This document shows positions 8,894 through 17,846 of a stretch of 64,000 nt of DNA, piece by piece. Location: positions 62,001 to 126,000 of the forward strand of contig NZ_SMJW01000001.1 of NCBI RefSeq assembly GCF_004348335.1. Reading direction: 5' to 3'. Source of the DNA: Actinomadura bangladeshensis. GTDB taxonomy: Bacteria; Actinomycetota; Actinomycetes; Streptosporangiales; Streptosporangiaceae. The notes below the pieces were generated by a model. The model searched no databases and was not told the origin of the DNA. It saw only the letters and a program-made list of their open reading frames with translations. A program made the position numbers and the translations under genes. How positions within the stretch are numbered: the stretch's first letter is position 1; every line of letters starts with the position of its first letter.

Positions 8894-10018
8894 TCATTCC
8901 TTCAGCCCCAGGAGCCGGCCACTGATGATGTTGAGCTGGACCTGGGCGGTGCCGCCGTAGATCGACGCCGCCCGGCTGTAGAGGTACTTCTTGAACCACT
9001 CGCCGCGGCCCTGCAGGGCCTCGGGACCGAGGATGTCCAGCGCGGTGTGCAGGAGCAACTGCTCGGTCCGGGTCATCATGACCTTGTCGATCGAGGTCTC
9101 GGCGCCCACCGCCTTGCCCTGCGCGCGGTCGCTGAGCCGGCGCATCGAGTGCAGGCGCAGCACCTCGAGATGACTGAGGACCCGGCCCACGGCCTCGACG
9201 TTCGACGGGTCCTCGGAGACGCCGCGCTCCTGGGCGATGCCGGCGAGCTGGGCCAGCATCCGTTCGTACTTCGCGAGATACCCCAGGTCCGCGGCACCGC
9301 GCTCGTAGGCCAGCGTGGCCTGGGTGACCTTCCAGCCCTGGTTCAGCTCGCCCAGCATGTTGGACGCCGGGACCCGGACGTCGTCGAAGTAGACCTCCGC
9401 GAACTCCTCGTCCCCGTTCGCCATGATCAGCGGCTTCCGGGTCACACCCGGGGTGTCGGTCGGCACCACGAAGGCCGTGATGCCGCGGTGCCGGCTCTCC
9501 CTCGTCCCGGTGCGGGACAGGACCAGACAGAACTGCGCGAACGAGCCCCGGCTGGTCCACAGCTTCTGGCCGTTGATGACGAAGTCCTCGCCGTCGCGGG
9601 TCGCGGTGGTCCGCAGTGAGGCGAGATCGGAGCCGGCCTCCGGCTCCGAGAAGCCCTGGCACCAGATCTCCTCGGCGGACAGGAAACCCGGCAGGTAGCG
9701 GGCCTTCTGCTCCTCCGTGCCGTAGGTCAGGAAGGCCCGGCCCAGGAACGTGAACGACGCGGCCGCGGGTGCGCCCGCCCGGCCGAGCTCCTGGTTGAGG
9801 ATGGACTCCTCGACAGGCCCGAGGCCCTGACCGCCGTACTCCTTCGGCCAGGACAGGGCGACCCAGCCGCCGCTGTAGAGCCGCTTCTGCCAGGCCACGA
9901 CGTAGTGGAACCGGGCGGGCATCGTCTGCGGCTCGGGCTCGGTCGGCACGTTGTCCGCCAGCCAGTCCCGCAGCTGCGCGCGGAACTCCGCCTGCTCGGG
10001 CGTGTCACGAAGATCCAT
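8894..10018 (-). CDS. Acyl-CoA dehydrogenase, large-type partner
   Basis: 374-residue FAD enzyme with SEPEAGSDLASLRTTA, GQKLWTSRGSFAQFCLVLSR and the C-terminal YGGTAQVQLNIISGRLLGL. It overlaps the preceding dehydrogenase gene by 14 bp. Such adjacent, divergent pairs form alpha2beta2 heterotetramers in actinobacterial steroid side-chain catabolism (FadE26-27, FadE28-29). The pair here is likely to be such a two-subunit enzyme; this rests on gene pairing, not on a structural signature. Confidence 0.92.
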   Translation of the reverse strand: MDLRDTPEQAEFRAQLRDWLADNVPTEPEPQTMPARFHYVVAWQKRLYSGGWVALSWPKEYGGQGLGPVEESILNQELGRAGAPAAASFTFLGRAFLTYGTEEQKARYLPGFLSAEEIWCQGFSEPEAGSDLASLRTTATRDGEDFVINGQKLWTSRGSFAQFCLVLSRTGTRESRHRGITAFVVPTDTPGVTRKPLIMANGDEEFAEVYFDDVRVPASNMLGELNQGWKVTQATLAYERGAADLGYLAKYERMLAQLAGIAQERGVSEDPSNVEAVGRVLSHLEVLRLHSMRRLSDRAQGKAVGAETSIDKVMMTRTEQLLLHTALDILGPEALQGRGEWFKKYLYSRAASIYGGTAQVQLNIISGRLLGLKE

Positions 10019-11048
10019 CGCCGTGTCCCCCTCGTGCTGCGATGAAGTCGGCGCCGGTCCGGCGCAGGAGCGACCGGGTGTCGCCGAACGACGCGGCCAG
10101 CTGGTGGGCGGTCCGCAGGTACAGGTGCGCGGTCGACTCCCAGGTCACCCCGATGCCGCCGAGCAGTTGGACGGAGGTCTCGATGGAGCGGACCGCCGCC
10201 TCCCCGCACCAGGACTTGGCGACCGCTGCGATGCGCTCCGCGTCCTCGACCGGCTCGTTCTCCACCTGCCACGCCGCGCCGAGGCTCACCGACCGACAGG
10301 TCTCGAGGTCGACGAGCAGGTCCGCCGCCATGTGCCGGACCGCTTGGAAGGCCGCGATCGGCTTGCCGTACTGCTCACGGGTGGCGATGTAGTCCCAGGC
10401 GAGCTGTGCCGCACCCGCCAGGCATCCCGTCAAGGCGGACGCCGCGGCGACGCGGATGCCGGCCAGGGCGCGGCGGGCGGGCTCCGGGAGGTCGGTGCCC
10501 GACCACGAGACGTCGAGGTCGCCACGCGCCCCCAGGGGGTGCAGCGGGTCGACGCCCGGTCCCGGCTCCGCGGTCACGAGCTCCGCGGTGTCCGGGCCGA
10601 GCACGAGGCCGCTGCGGCCGGACGCCCAGTCGAGGCACACCGCCGCGGGCGCCTCGGGAGGCCAGGCAAGATCGGCGCCGACGAACAGGCCGCAGGTCGT
10701 TCCCTCCGTCAGCTCCGCGAGCAGCGCACCCGACGCCTTCGCGGGTCCCGCCCGCAGGAGCAGCGGGGCGGCCACCGCAGAAGTCAGGTAGGGCACCGGA
10801 GCCAGGGCCGAGAACAGCTCGGTCGTCACGACGCACGCGTCGAGCAGGGATCCCCCACCGCCCCCGTACTCCTCCGGGACCAGCAGCGTCGTGAGTCCTG
10901 CCTCCCGCAGGTGCGACCAGCCCTTGTCCGCCCTCGCACGATCACCGTCGAGCACCTGGCGCGCCACGGACTCGCCGAACACGTCGCCAGCCAGGGAGCG
11001 GGTACTCGAGGACAGGAACTGTTGCTCCTCGGACAGGGAGAAGTCCAT
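10005..11048 (-). CDS. Acyl-CoA dehydrogenase, small-type partner
   Basis: 347 residues, an acyl-CoA dehydrogenase with a reduced middle domain (the SEPGxGSD loop is not recognisable), as in the smaller subunits of heterotetrameric FadE enzymes. REQYGKPIAAFQAVRHMAADL and QLLGGIGVTWESTAHLYLR are conserved family blocks. It is the first gene of the minus-strand operon, and the divergent 169-bp promoter region to the LLM gene holds regulon motif copy 3. Confidence 0.92.
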   Translation of the reverse strand: MDFSLSEEQQFLSSSTRSLAGDVFGESVARQVLDGDRARADKGWSHLREAGLTTLLVPEEYGGGGGSLLDACVVTTELFSALAPVPYLTSAVAAPLLLRAGPAKASGALLAELTEGTTCGLFVGADLAWPPEAPAAVCLDWASGRSGLVLGPDTAELVTAEPGPGVDPLHPLGARGDLDVSWSGTDLPEPARRALAGIRVAAASALTGCLAGAAQLAWDYIATREQYGKPIAAFQAVRHMAADLLVDLETCRSVSLGAAWQVENEPVEDAERIAAVAKSWCGEAAVRSIETSVQLLGGIGVTWESTAHLYLRTAHQLAASFGDTRSLLRRTGADFIAARGGHGDGSS

Positions 11049-11160
11049 TCACGCCTCCATCGGACGTTCGGGCGTTGCGCCCACGCTGCGGTGCGGTGTC
11101 CGCCCGGGTGCGGGAAGCGCGTTGACCCCATCCGGCGCTTCGCCTGCATCATTGCCAAAT

Positions 11161-11176
11161 ATTCTTATCAGATTTA
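11161..11176 (-). promoter_or_regulatory. AT-rich regulon motif, copy 3
   Basis: Plus strand ATTCTTATCAGATTTA (minus: AAATCTGATAAGAAT), identical over this core to copy 9. It lies in the divergent spacer, 42 bp before the LLM start (11218) and 113 bp before the dehydrogenase start (11048), and could control both. Confidence 0.7.
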
Positions 11177-11217
11177 GACTCTCCAGTCGAGTACCGGACT
11201 ACGAAAGTTGGTTGCCT

Positions 11218-12123
11218 GTGCGATTCGGATGCAGCACTCCCTTCGGCGACGTCACCGACCTCGCGTCCTTCGTGCCAGAGTTCGCCCGGGCCGCCGAGGA
11301 GCGGGGCCTGGACTCGATCTGGCTCGGGGAGCACACCCACCTGCCGGTGGACTCCAAGCACGCCTACGTCGAGGACGGCCGGGTCCCGGACCGCTACAAG
11401 AGCTTCCCCGATCCCTGGACCCTGTTGTCCGCGGCCGCCGCGGTCACCCGGGACCTCCGGCTCGGCACCGCGGTCTGCCTGGTCGCCGAGCACAACCCCC
11501 TGATCCTGGCGAAGCAGATCGCCACCGTCGACCAGATCTCCGGCGGCCGCGTCGAGTTCGGCGTCGGATACGGCTGGAACAAGCTGGAGATGATCAATAA
11601 CGGCGTCGACCCCGCTCGCAAGCGCGCCACCTTCCGGGAGAAGATGAGGGCGATCATCGACCTCTGGACACAGGAGGAGGCGGAGTTCAAGGGGGAGTTC
11701 GTGAACTTCTCCCGAAGCTGGTCGTTGCCGGCCCCCGTCCAGAAGCCTCGACCTCCGATCCTCATCGGCGGGAGTCCCACGCCCGGTACGTTCACCGACA
11801 TCGCCGAGCTCGCCGACGGGTACATCCCCGTCCGAGCCACGCTCGGGGACGAGCTCGACGACGCGATCGCCCGGCTGCGGGTGCGGATGAGCGACGCGGG
11901 GCGGGACCCGGACTCGCTGCAGCTCACCCTGTCCCACCCCGAGACGTCCTTCGGCCGGATCACGATGGAGAAGTTCGCCGCGCGGCTGCCGGACGCGAAG
12001 CGCATCGAGCACCTGGCGGAGCTGGGCTTCGGGCGGATCACCTGCTCCATCCCGAACCGGGACCGGGACCTCATGTACCGAAGCTTGGATCACTACGCCG
12101 AACTCGCGGAGGCTCATCGATGA
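11218..12123 (+). CDS. LLM-class F420-dependent oxidoreductase
   Basis: Luciferase-like (TIM-barrel) flavin/F420 enzyme of 301 residues; the GTG at 11218 begins VRFGCSTPFGD, the expected N-terminus. LGTAVCLVAEHNPLILAKQI, SGGRVEFGVGYGWNKLEM and a phosphate-binding PPILIGGSPTPGTF are typical of F420-dependent LLM proteins such as those tied to lipid and steroid catabolism in mycobacteria. The cofactor preference is inferred from the family. The stop overlaps the following SDR start (ATGA). Confidence 0.9.
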   Translation: MRFGCSTPFGDVTDLASFVPEFARAAEERGLDSIWLGEHTHLPVDSKHAYVEDGRVPDRYKSFPDPWTLLSAAAAVTRDLRLGTAVCLVAEHNPLILAKQIATVDQISGGRVEFGVGYGWNKLEMINNGVDPARKRATFREKMRAIIDLWTQEEAEFKGEFVNFSRSWSLPAPVQKPRPPILIGGSPTPGTFTDIAELADGYIPVRATLGDELDDAIARLRVRMSDAGRDPDSLQLTLSHPETSFGRITMEKFAARLPDAKRIEHLAELGFGRITCSIPNRDRDLMYRSLDHYAELAEAHR

Positions 12124-12917
12124 GCGAGAACCCCGCGCCAGGCCGATTCACCGACGCCGTGGCCGTCATCACCGGGGCGTCCTCGGGCATGGGGCTCGCC
12201 ACGGCCAGGCGCTGGGTCGCTGACGGCGGCCGGGTCGCTCTCGGCGACATCGACACCAGCGGGCTCGACCGCCTCGCCGAGGAGTTCGGCAAGGCCGCTG
12301 TGACGTTGCGGTGCGACGTCACGTCGGAGGACGATCAGAAGGCGCTCGTCGACGCCGCCCTGTCCGGCTTCGGCAAGGTCGACGCGGCCGTGGCCTGTCC
12401 GGCCATCGGGGGGCCGAACGCCATCGTCAACATGCCGCTCGACGAATGGCGCCGGGTCCTCGACGTCACGCTGACCGGGGTGATGCTGACGTTCAAGCAT
12501 GCCGGGCGCGTCATGCGGGACGGCGGCGCGATGGCGGCCATCGCCTCGGTCAACGCGACCATGCCGGGCCGGGGATTCGCCGCCTACAACTCGGCGAAGG
12601 CCGGGGTGACAATGCTGACGCAGGTCGCCGCGATGGAGCTGGCCCCCCGGGGCATCCGGGTCAACGGCGTTGCGCCCGGTTTGACCCAGACCCCGATGGC
12701 CCAGCCCGCCATCGATGATCCGGACACGCTCGGGGACTGGAAGGCCAACACGCCGCTCGGGCGCTACGGCGATCCCGCAGAGGTGGCCGCGGTGATCTGC
12801 TGGCTGCTCTCCCGCGAGGCGTCCTACATCACGGGGGAGACCGTCTTCGTCGACGGGGGCACCCACACGATGCGGCTGCCGGACATGGCCAGGGGCGTCG
12901 AGTACAGCGTCGTCTGA
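12120..12917 (+). CDS. SDR-family oxidoreductase
   Basis: 265-residue classical SDR: TGASSGMGLA cofactor motif, catalytic Ser in AIASVNA and Tyr-Lys in YNSAK, C-terminal SYITGETVFVDGG. The usual NNAG is replaced by ACPAIG. It is translationally coupled to the LLM enzyme and ends before a strong convergent terminator. It probably interconverts a hydroxyl and a keto group of the same intermediate used by the LLM protein (inference). Confidence 0.92.
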   Translation: MSENPAPGRFTDAVAVITGASSGMGLATARRWVADGGRVALGDIDTSGLDRLAEEFGKAAVTLRCDVTSEDDQKALVDAALSGFGKVDAAVACPAIGGPNAIVNMPLDEWRRVLDVTLTGVMLTFKHAGRVMRDGGAMAAIASVNATMPGRGFAAYNSAKAGVTMLTQVAAMELAPRGIRVNGVAPGLTQTPMAQPAIDDPDTLGDWKANTPLGRYGDPAEVAAVICWLLSREASYITGETVFVDGGTHTMRLPDMARGVEYSVV

Positions 12918-12930
12918 GGCCACGGACCGC

Positions 12931-12962
12931 GCCTGGAGCAGCTCGCCGGAGCTGCTCCAGGC
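12931..12962. terminator. Bidirectional hairpin between convergent genes
   Basis: A perfect 14-bp stem (GCCTGGAGCAGCTC and its complement) with a 4-base GCCG loop lies between the SDR stop (12917) and the convergent thiolase stop (12973). There is no T-run, as is usual in high-GC actinobacteria. Confidence 0.85.
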
Positions 12963-12972
12963 GGCGGACGCG

Positions 12973-14142
12973 TCAGACGTGCAGCAGAGCGGCACAGACC
13001 GTCGGGGAACCCCCCACGGTCACGAGGCCGGTCGTGGCATGGTCGACCTGGCGATCCCCCGCCTCCCCGCGGAGCTGCCGGACGGCTTCGACCACGGCGC
13101 CCCCGCCCTGCAGCCGGCCCTCGCTGAGGTTGCCGCCATGGGTGTTGGTCGGCAGGGTCCCGCCGCGGGCGAGGTTGCCCTCACCGATGAAGCCGCCGGC
13201 CTCCCCCCGCTTGACGATCCCCAACGCCTCCAGCCAGAGCGGGACATAGACCGAGAAGCCGTCCTGGATCTGGGCGAAGGACAGATCCGTCGGATCGACG
13301 TCCGCCCGGCGCCAGAAGTCGCGGCCGAGCTCGGGCGGGAACAGCTCGGCGTAGTCCGCCTGGAACACCCAGTCCGGGCGGGGGCCGAGGAACGTGGACA
13401 CGTGCCGGATCGTGACGGGGCGCCGGCGGCAGTCCCGGGCCCGGTCCGAACGCGTGATGACCACCGCGATCGCGGCGTCGACCGGCATATCGGCGTCGTA
13501 GAGCGCGAGCGGCTCGGCCAGCCACCGCGCGCCCAGGTACTGATCCAGGGTCAACGGGTCCTTCATCACGGCCAGCGGATTGCGCAGGGCGTTGCTGCGC
13601 TGGTCGACCACGAGACGGCCCAGCTGCTCGCGGGTCAGGCCGTTCGTGTCGAGCAGCCGGCGGGTCACGGTCGCCATCATCTGCACGAACACGCTGTAGC
13701 CGTAGGGCGCGAGGTGGGCATGGACGCCGGAGGCTGCCTGCGCACCCCGGTAGTTGTAGGCGGTGGGCCCCTTCTTCTTCGGGCGCATCATGCAGTGCAC
13801 CGCCAGCGCGGTGTCGCACTGTCCCGTGCTCACCGCCAGAGCGGCGGAGGCCACCGACCCGAGGCTGTAGGCACCGCCGAGCGGTCCCGCGTGCCAGCGC
13901 AGCCCCGGCAGGCCGAGGGACTCGGTGAGCGTGAACGGCGTCGGGAGGGCCCCCATCGGCCAGGTGTCGGTGAAGGGCGTCGAGATACCGTCGATGTCCG
14001 CGGGGCGCAACCCGGCGTCGTCGAGCGCCTCGCGAACGGCGCGCATCCAGACGGCCTCCGGCGCCGCCCCCGCGTCCTTCGTGCACCCGGTGTGCCCCAC
14101 ACCGACGATCGTGCTCTTGTCCCGCATCGTGTAGTCGGTCAT
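12973..14142 (-). CDS. Thiolase-fold lipid-transfer protein (Ltp2-like)
   Basis: 389-residue thiolase superfamily member of the non-condensing lipid-transfer/SCP2 type: STIVGVGHTGCTKDAG at the start, no classical CxS/CxG thiolase Cys pair, and LARGGTLPTNTHGGNLSEGR plus GGGAVVEAVRQLRGEAGDRQV at the C-terminus. It overlaps a DUF35 gene (ATGA). In mycobacterial cholesterol catabolism Ltp2 binds the DUF35 domain of ChsH2 and acts as a retro-aldolase releasing propionyl-CoA. The same partnership is likely here. The second such pair is at 47909-49476. Confidence 0.9.
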   Translation of the reverse strand: MTDYTMRDKSTIVGVGHTGCTKDAGAAPEAVWMRAVREALDDAGLRPADIDGISTPFTDTWPMGALPTPFTLTESLGLPGLRWHAGPLGGAYSLGSVASAALAVSTGQCDTALAVHCMMRPKKKGPTAYNYRGAQAASGVHAHLAPYGYSVFVQMMATVTRRLLDTNGLTREQLGRLVVDQRSNALRNPLAVMKDPLTLDQYLGARWLAEPLALYDADMPVDAAIAVVITRSDRARDCRRRPVTIRHVSTFLGPRPDWVFQADYAELFPPELGRDFWRRADVDPTDLSFAQIQDGFSVYVPLWLEALGIVKRGEAGGFIGEGNLARGGTLPTNTHGGNLSEGRLQGGGAVVEAVRQLRGEAGDRQVDHATTGLVTVGGSPTVCAALLHV

Positions 14143-14564
14143 GCCTTCTCCCTGGACCACTGCGGCAGCGCCATGTCGCTGTCGGGAAGCTCCTCGAAGG
14201 TCACCCGCACCCGCATCCCGGTCACGATCTCCTCCGGCGGGCAGTCCAGGACGTTGCCCACCGCGAACAGCCCCGGCTGCTCCGCCAGCTCGACGACCGC
14301 CACGGCGTACGGAGGGGTGAAGCCGGGCACGCCGGGCAGGTGCATGACGTGGTACGAGTACACCGTCCCGCGCCCCGACACCTCCTCCCCCACCAGGGTC
14401 TCCTGCTGGCAGCGGGGACATACCGCGCGGGGCGGGTGGACGTAGAATGCGCAGTCGCGACACCGCATGATGACCAGGCGGTGCTCCTGCGCGCCGGCCC
14501 AGTAGGCCGCGGACGCGTCGTCCGGGACGGGTACCGGACGGGACAGCTCCTCGGGCTGGGTCAT
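14139..14564 (-). CDS. DUF35 OB-fold zinc-ribbon protein
   Basis: 141 residues starting MTQPEELSRPV (an upstream in-frame ATG would add Arg-rich leader). The zinc ribbon CRDC...CPRC (about residues 37-54) is followed by the OB-fold region GRGTVYSYHVMHLPGVPGF and PPYAVAVVELAEQPG. Such proteins are obligate partners of the overlapping Ltp2-type thiolase, forming its CoA-binding/aldolase complex. Coupled translation supports a fixed stoichiometry. Confidence 0.92.
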   Translation of the reverse strand: MTQPEELSRPVPVPDDASAAYWAGAQEHRLVIMRCRDCAFYVHPPRAVCPRCQQETLVGEEVSGRGTVYSYHVMHLPGVPGFTPPYAVAVVELAEQPGLFAVGNVLDCPPEEIVTGMRVRVTFEELPDSDMALPQWSREKA

Positions 14565-14595
14565 CGCGACACCCCCGGTCCTCGTCGTCCCGCGG

Positions 14596-15792
14596 TCACG
14601 GCGCCGCAAGGATGGTCCCGGTCCCGAGCCCACCTCCGCAGCACATGGTCACCAGGGCGTACCGCGACCCTCGCAGCTCCATCTCGTCGAGCGCCTTGGT
14701 CACCAGCACTCCGCCGGTGGCGCCGAGGGGATGCCCGAGCGCGATCGCGCCGCCGTTCGGGTTCACGATCTCGTCCGGGGCCTTGACCTTGCGCTGCCAG
14801 GCCAGCACGACCGAGGCGAACGCCTCGTTGATCTCGACGACGCCGATGTCGTCCATGCTCAGGCCGGTGCGGCCGAGCAAGCGGTGGGTGGCGTCGATGG
14901 GACCGGTCAGCATGAGGACCGGGTCACTGCCGACCAGGCAGCTGTCCACGACCCGGGCGCGCGGGGTGACGCCGAGCTTCTGCGCCGCGGCCTCGCTCAT
15001 CAGCAGCACCGCGGACGCACCGTCGGAGATCTGCGACGAGGTCCCGGCGGTGTGCAGTCCCGGCTCCGGTCCGATCACGCGGTCGTCCGGCCCGACCACG
15101 GGACGCAGCCCGGCCAGGGCCTCCCGATCGGTCTCGCGCAGGCACTCGTCTCGCTCCACCCGGTGCGTCGTCCCGGTCGGCTTCCCGTCCTCGCCGATAT
15201 CCGGTGCGTCCACGGGCAGGATCTGGCCGTCGAACCGGCCCTGCGCCCACGCCTCGGCCGCGCGCTGCTGGGAGCGCAGCCCGAACGCGTCCAGGTCGTC
15301 GCGGGTCAGGCCCCACTTGCGCGCGATCAGCTCAGCGCCCTGGAACTGGGTCGTGAAGGTGAGCTTGTCGAAGTAGGACTTCGGGATGCCCTTGCCGAGC
15401 CCCTTGCCCAGGCTCGATCCCATGGGCACGGCACTCATCACCTCGACACCGCCGGCGATGGCCACGTCGACCGTGCCGGCCGCGACGAGCCCGGCGGCGA
15501 GGGCGAAGGCCTGCTGGGCCGAGCCGCACTGCGCGTCGACGGTCGTCGCCCCGGTGGAGAGGGACAGCCCGCCGACGAGCGCGGCCGTCCGGGTCACGTT
15601 GAAGCCCTGCATCCCGACCTGCGAGACACACCCGCCGATCACCTGCTCCACGACGTCCGGGTCGATCCCGGACCTCGCGACGACCTCGGCGAGGACCTGG
15701 CCGAACAGGTCGGCGGCGTGCATGGTGGCCAGACCACCGTTGCGTTTCCCCACCGGGGAACGGACGGCATCGACCACGACGACGGAAGGCAT
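14596..15792 (-). CDS. Acetyl-CoA acetyltransferase (thiolase)
   Basis: 398-residue classical thiolase cleaving a 3-ketoacyl-CoA with CoA. The nucleophilic Cys is in VDAQCGSAQQA (about residue 90), the His in GGAIALGHPLGATG, and the second Cys in MCCGGGLGTG. MPSVVVVDAVRSP is the standard start. It is first in the operon with DUF35 and the Ltp-like protein. The start codon is 74 bp from a perfect palindromic regulon motif (15866). Confidence 0.95.
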   Translation of the reverse strand: MPSVVVVDAVRSPVGKRNGGLATMHAADLFGQVLAEVVARSGIDPDVVEQVIGGCVSQVGMQGFNVTRTAALVGGLSLSTGATTVDAQCGSAQQAFALAAGLVAAGTVDVAIAGGVEVMSAVPMGSSLGKGLGKGIPKSYFDKLTFTTQFQGAELIARKWGLTRDDLDAFGLRSQQRAAEAWAQGRFDGQILPVDAPDIGEDGKPTGTTHRVERDECLRETDREALAGLRPVVGPDDRVIGPEPGLHTAGTSSQISDGASAVLLMSEAAAQKLGVTPRARVVDSCLVGSDPVLMLTGPIDATHRLLGRTGLSMDDIGVVEINEAFASVVLAWQRKVKAPDEIVNPNGGAIALGHPLGATGGVLVTKALDEMELRGSRYALVTMCCGGGLGTGTILAAP

Positions 15793-15865
15793 GGGGACTC
15801 CTCGCTGTGCGGAGCGGGTGGTACTCCTGCGGCGGAGGGGTTGCGCGCAACCCTCGCCAGGGCTG

Positions 15866-15879
15866 ATTCTTATAAGAAT
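15866..15879. promoter_or_regulatory. AT-rich regulon motif, copy 4 (perfect palindrome)
   Basis: ATTCTTATAAGAAT is a perfect 14-bp palindrome and the best-symmetry copy in the window. It is almost exactly central between the divergent starts at 15792 (74 bp) and 15955 (76 bp), as an operator shared by two promoters would be. Confidence 0.8.
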
Positions 15880-15954
15880 AGCGAACCGCGTACCGGTGCG
15901 ACAGTCGTCGCCGTCACCGTCCGCGGCTCGGCAGCTCGCACGGCGAGGAGTGGG

Positions 15955-16611
15955 ATGCAGCGGCTTGCAGGGAAGGTCGCCCTGGTCACCGGGGCCGCGC
16001 GGGGGCAGGGTCGGGCCCATGCCCTCCGGCTGGCCCGTGAGGGAGCCGACATCCTGGCGTTCGACGCCTGTACCGGCTTCGAGGGCGTGGAGTACGATCC
16101 GTCCACCCCCGAGGACCTCACGGAGACCGGTCGTCTGGTCGAGGCCGAGGACCGGCGGGCCGTCGTCCGCGGGCTGGACGCACGGGACCTCGCCGCCGTC
16201 ACGGAGTTCGTCGAGGAGGGCATCGCCGAGCTCGGTGGCCTTGACGTGGTGGTGGTCAACCACGGGATCTGCGGCTACGGCTTCACCTGGGAGCTGAGCG
16301 AGGCCCAGTGGGAGGAGATGATCTCGGTGAACCTCACCGGGGTCTGGAAGGTTCTGCGGGCGACCGTTCCCCACCTGATCGAGCAGGGACGCGGAGGCTC
16401 GATCATCATCACCAGCTCGGTGGCGGGCCTGCGGGGTCTGCCGTTCCTGGCTCACTACTCGGCGGCGAAGCACGGGGTCGTCGGGCTCGCCCGGTCGCTG
16501 GGCGGCAGCCCTGAACGACCCGGAGCTCGCGGCGACGCTCGCCCCGATCTTCATGAACGCCCTGCCCCACACACTCATCAGATGACCGAGGCAGACGTCC
16601 CAGAGCCATGA
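15955..16611 (+). pseudogene. Mycofactocin-type SDR, broken
   Basis: The first 180 or so codons are a good mycofactocin-associated SDR: TGAARGQGRAHALRLA, the family's long insert, VNHGICG, catalytic Ser (ITSSVAG) and YSAAK. After LARSL (about 16502) the frame becomes nonsense (GGSPERPGARGDARP). In the +1 frame AALNDPELAATLAPIFMNAL appears, which is normal family sequence from about 25-30 residues further on. A deletion of non-multiple-of-three length has therefore removed the HPT.../substrate-lid region, and the normal C-terminus (LFLASDE..YxTG) is also missing. It is probably inactive. The start region and RBS (CGAGGAG) are intact. Confidence 0.8.
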
Positions 16612-16662
16612 CGACAGGTCTGACCGGCTGACTGCCTGCCACTAGGAGAACCAGGACACACA

Positions 16663-17817
16663 ATGATCATCGACGGAGACGGCCACCTCTTCGAACCCGC
16701 CACGATGTGGCGGGACTACTCCCCCAGCGCCGACCGTGACCGGGCGCTGTCCATCGAGTCCGACGACCTCGGCTACCCGTGGATCACGATCAACGGTGCC
16801 TCGACGGGGGTCTTCGCGCAGGTCACCACGCCGGGTGACTTCGCGGCGCTGGGCGAGATCCGGATCGCCCAGCGGGCCGGTCTGCCCAACCCCGGCATCC
16901 GCTACGACGAGATCCCCGACGCGTACTGGAACCCCGGCGCCCGCAAGGCCCTCATGCCGGGGTGGGGAATCGACAAGTGCGTGCTGTACCCGCAGTCCGG
17001 GTTCATCTGGGAGTACCTCCTCGAGGACGACCTCGAGGCCACCCGCATCAACATGGCCGCCTGGAACCGGTGGGCCGTCGAGGTCACCCAGGAGGGCGGC
17101 GGCGCGCTCGAGCCGGTCGGCCACGTCTCGATGCAGGGCGACCAGCAGTGGGTGCTGGACCAGCTCAAGATGCTGTCCGACGGCGGTGTGCGGATGGCCA
17201 TGTGCGTGCCCACGCAGATCAACGGCAAGCGTCTGTCCCACCCGGACAACGAGGCCATCTGGAAGGCGATGGTCGACCTGCGCATCACCCCGGCCTGGCA
17301 CGTGAACTTCCGCATGGTCTCGTTCCTGGAGAACTACAGGGGATGGTGCGACAACGACACCGACAGCTTCCTGAAGGTCGTGCCCGGCATCTTCCAGGGC
17401 ACGGCGGCCCAGATCGGCCTTGTCGACCTCGCGGTCAACGGGGTGTTCGAGCGCAACCCCGACCTCACCGTCGTGCTCGCCGAGGTCGGCGCCAGCTGGC
17501 TCCCGACCCTCCTGAAGCGGCTCGACGGGCTCTACTCCATGGCGGCCACCGTCCACGGACGCGAGCTCAACCCCAGCCTCCGGAAGTCGCCCGCGGAGTA
17601 CATCAAGAAGCAGGCGATCATCACCTGCAGCTTCCCGGCGGACACCGCCGATCCCAATGTGCTGGCGCTCGCCCCCGAGAACTTCGCCTTCGGCGGCGAC
17701 TACCCGCACCCCGAGGGACTCGCCCGACCGCTGACGGACTACAAGGCCATGGTCGAGTTCATCGACCCCGCCATGGAGGACGGCTTCTACGGCGACAACC
17801 TCGCCCGCGTCCTCTGA
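16663..17817 (+). CDS. Amidohydrolase-2 family metal-dependent hydrolase
   Basis: TIM-barrel hydrolase/decarboxylase of 384 residues. Metal ligands are visible at DGDGH (residues 4-8), TPAWHVNF and FGGDYPHPEG. LAEVGASWLPTLLKRLDGLY is the family's helix block. Members of this family (ACMS decarboxylase, 2-pyrone-4,6-dicarboxylate hydrolase, gamma-resorcylate decarboxylase) cleave C-C or lactone bonds, so a ring-cleavage or decarboxylation step is plausible. The gene follows the broken SDR and precedes a CMD-family gene by 29 bp. It is a paralogue of 19572-20750 and 33936-35219. Confidence 0.9.
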   Translation: MIIDGDGHLFEPATMWRDYSPSADRDRALSIESDDLGYPWITINGASTGVFAQVTTPGDFAALGEIRIAQRAGLPNPGIRYDEIPDAYWNPGARKALMPGWGIDKCVLYPQSGFIWEYLLEDDLEATRINMAAWNRWAVEVTQEGGGALEPVGHVSMQGDQQWVLDQLKMLSDGGVRMAMCVPTQINGKRLSHPDNEAIWKAMVDLRITPAWHVNFRMVSFLENYRGWCDNDTDSFLKVVPGIFQGTAAQIGLVDLAVNGVFERNPDLTVVLAEVGASWLPTLLKRLDGLYSMAATVHGRELNPSLRKSPAEYIKKQAIITCSFPADTADPNVLALAPENFAFGGDYPHPEGLARPLTDYKAMVEFIDPAMEDGFYGDNLARVL

Positions 17818-17846
17818 CCACGACACACCGACTGCGAAAGGACATC

